A DNA stretch of 5,946 bases from Planctomycetaceae bacterium (lineage in GTDB: Bacteria > Planctomycetota > Planctomycetia > Pirellulales > Pirellulaceae). Positions within the stretch are counted from its first letter, which is position 1. Each line of letters begins with the position of its first letter. This document shows, piece after piece, positions 5,280-5,946 of this stretch. Both the position numbers and the translations under genes were made by a program. The notes under the pieces were generated by a model. It saw nothing but the letters and a program-made list of their open reading frames with translations, was not told the DNA's origin and made no database searches. Location of the stretch: contig JABHUV010000120.1 of NCBI GenBank assembly GCA_018658605.1, forward strand, positions 1 through 5,946, in the 5' to 3' direction.

Positions 5280-5946
5280 ACCCCCTAGTTAATTCCCCAA
5301 AAAAGTCCAGCGTGCGATGTGATCTAACGCCGCGAGAAATTGTTGGAAAGCTTGATGCATTTATTGTCGGGCAGGATTTAGCAAAGCGGTCGGTCGCAGT
5401 CGCCATCAGAAACCGCTGGAGGAGACAGCAACTCGACACAATGATGCGTGAGGAGGTCGCCCCAAAAAACATCTTGATGAGTGGACCTACAGGCGTAGGA
5501 AAAACTGAAATTGCCCGACGACTAGCAAGGCTCACCGGCGCCCCCTTTATCAAGGTTGAGGCTACCAAGTATACAGAGGTCGGTTATTACGGGCGCGACG
5601 TGGAAAGTATGGTTAGGGAGTTACTTGATAATTCAATTACGCTGATCCGACAACAAGAACGACTAAAAATAGCGGATCAAGCGGCTGTTGCCGTTGAAAA
5701 AACGTTACTTGATATGTTGGTGTCCCCGCCGTCTTTGACAGGGCTAGACGATAACGGTGAACAAGCGGCAGTAGAGGCACAATATCAACGAACGCGAGAT
5801 AAGATGCGAGCGATGCTATTGGCTGGAGAACTAGACCAACGAACGGTGGAAATTACGACGCAGCAAAAAAATGCGCCGATGATGATAGGCGGTATGGGAA
5901 TGGAAGGTTTAGACATGGACCTTCAAGGGATGCTGGATAAGATGAT
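5276..5946 (+). CDS. hslU: ATP-dependent protease ATPase subunit HslU, 5' part only
   Basis: HslU is the AAA+ unfoldase that recognises substrates and threads them into HslV. The frame stays open to the right edge, giving 223 complete codons of a protein usually around 440-450 residues. The start ATG (5276-5278) overlaps the hslV stop by four bases. After LTPREIV (17-23) come [21 protein letters not shown] (30-50), [21 protein letters not shown] with Walker A GPTGVGKT (70-77), and [20 protein letters not shown] (91-110). The pore loop is GYYG (103-106) rather than the usual GYVG; the key aromatic Tyr104 is kept. From about residue 118 the sequence enters the intermediate (I) domain, helical and rich in Gln, Met and charged residues, as expected of the HslU insert. 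Walker B, sensor and the C-terminal tail that activates HslV lie outside the window. Confidence 0.97.
   Translation, partial: MNPLVNSPKKSSVRCDLTPREIVGKLDAFIVGQDLAKRSVAVAIRNRWRRQQLDTMMREEVAPKNILMSGPTGVGKTEIARRLARLTGAPFIKVEATKYTEVGYYGRDVESMVRELLDNSITLIRQQERLKIADQAAVAVEKTLLDMLVSPPSLTGLDDNGEQAAVEAQYQRTRDKMRAMLLAGELDQRTVEITTQQKNAPMMIGGMGMEGLDMDLQGMLDKM

Noticed and set aside
5248..5568. 106-codon minus-strand ORF
   Set aside because: It is antisense to the hslV-hslU junction and to the HslU Walker A region, which is strongly conserved on the plus strand.

Overview
The window looks like an ordinary chromosomal stretch from a bacterium, most likely a planctomycete. Three features support this. The first gene ends like planctomycete Hsp70-family proteins, with an EGES-P-(D/E)-C segment, a GKC block, and a short WR-W tail instead of an alpha-helical lid. 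MurB has a cysteine at the catalytic serine position and ends in a Glu-Val-Trp tail. HslU has a Gly-Tyr-Tyr-Gly pore loop and HslV a short propeptide ahead of the catalytic threonine. The phylum call comes from recalled family features, not from a search. Base composition is roughly balanced by eye. Shine-Dalgarno motifs are weak or absent before most genes. I saw no rRNA, tRNA, CRISPR, insertion sequence or phage gene.

Layout: (1) 1-650, plus strand, is the 3' part of an Hsp70-family gene entering from the left edge. (2) 651-772 is a short gap with a good sigma-70-type promoter candidate and a possible 29-residue ORF. (3) 773-2589, plus strand, is a two-gene wall/division unit: murB, then an FtsQ-like POTRA protein. 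(4) 2611-4481, minus strand, holds an isochorismatase-family cysteine hydrolase followed downstream by a class V alanine/serine-glyoxylate-type aminotransferase. This unit converges on ftsQ with a gap of only 21 bases. (5) 4482-4718 is a 237-base divergent intergenic region with small dyads and a repeated 10-mer. (6) 4719-5946, plus strand, is hslV followed by hslU with a 4-base ATGA overlap; hslU runs off the right edge.

Functionally the window joins protein quality control (Hsp70 at the left, the HslVU protease at the right), peptidoglycan precursor synthesis (MurB), a divisome-type membrane protein (FtsQ-like), and a small metabolic pair acting on amino/keto acids and an unknown amide or ester. 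HslV and HslU form one protease and are translationally coupled. murB and ftsQ are neighbours in the classical dcw cluster and probably a remnant of it here.

I found no convincing undescribed system. The observations most worth a second look are departures from family consensus: the Hsp70 nucleotide-binding loop (GGASAMP), the MurB catalytic loop (LCMFQDH), the HslU pore loop (GYYG), and an FtsQ-like protein in a lineage generally reported to lack FtsZ.
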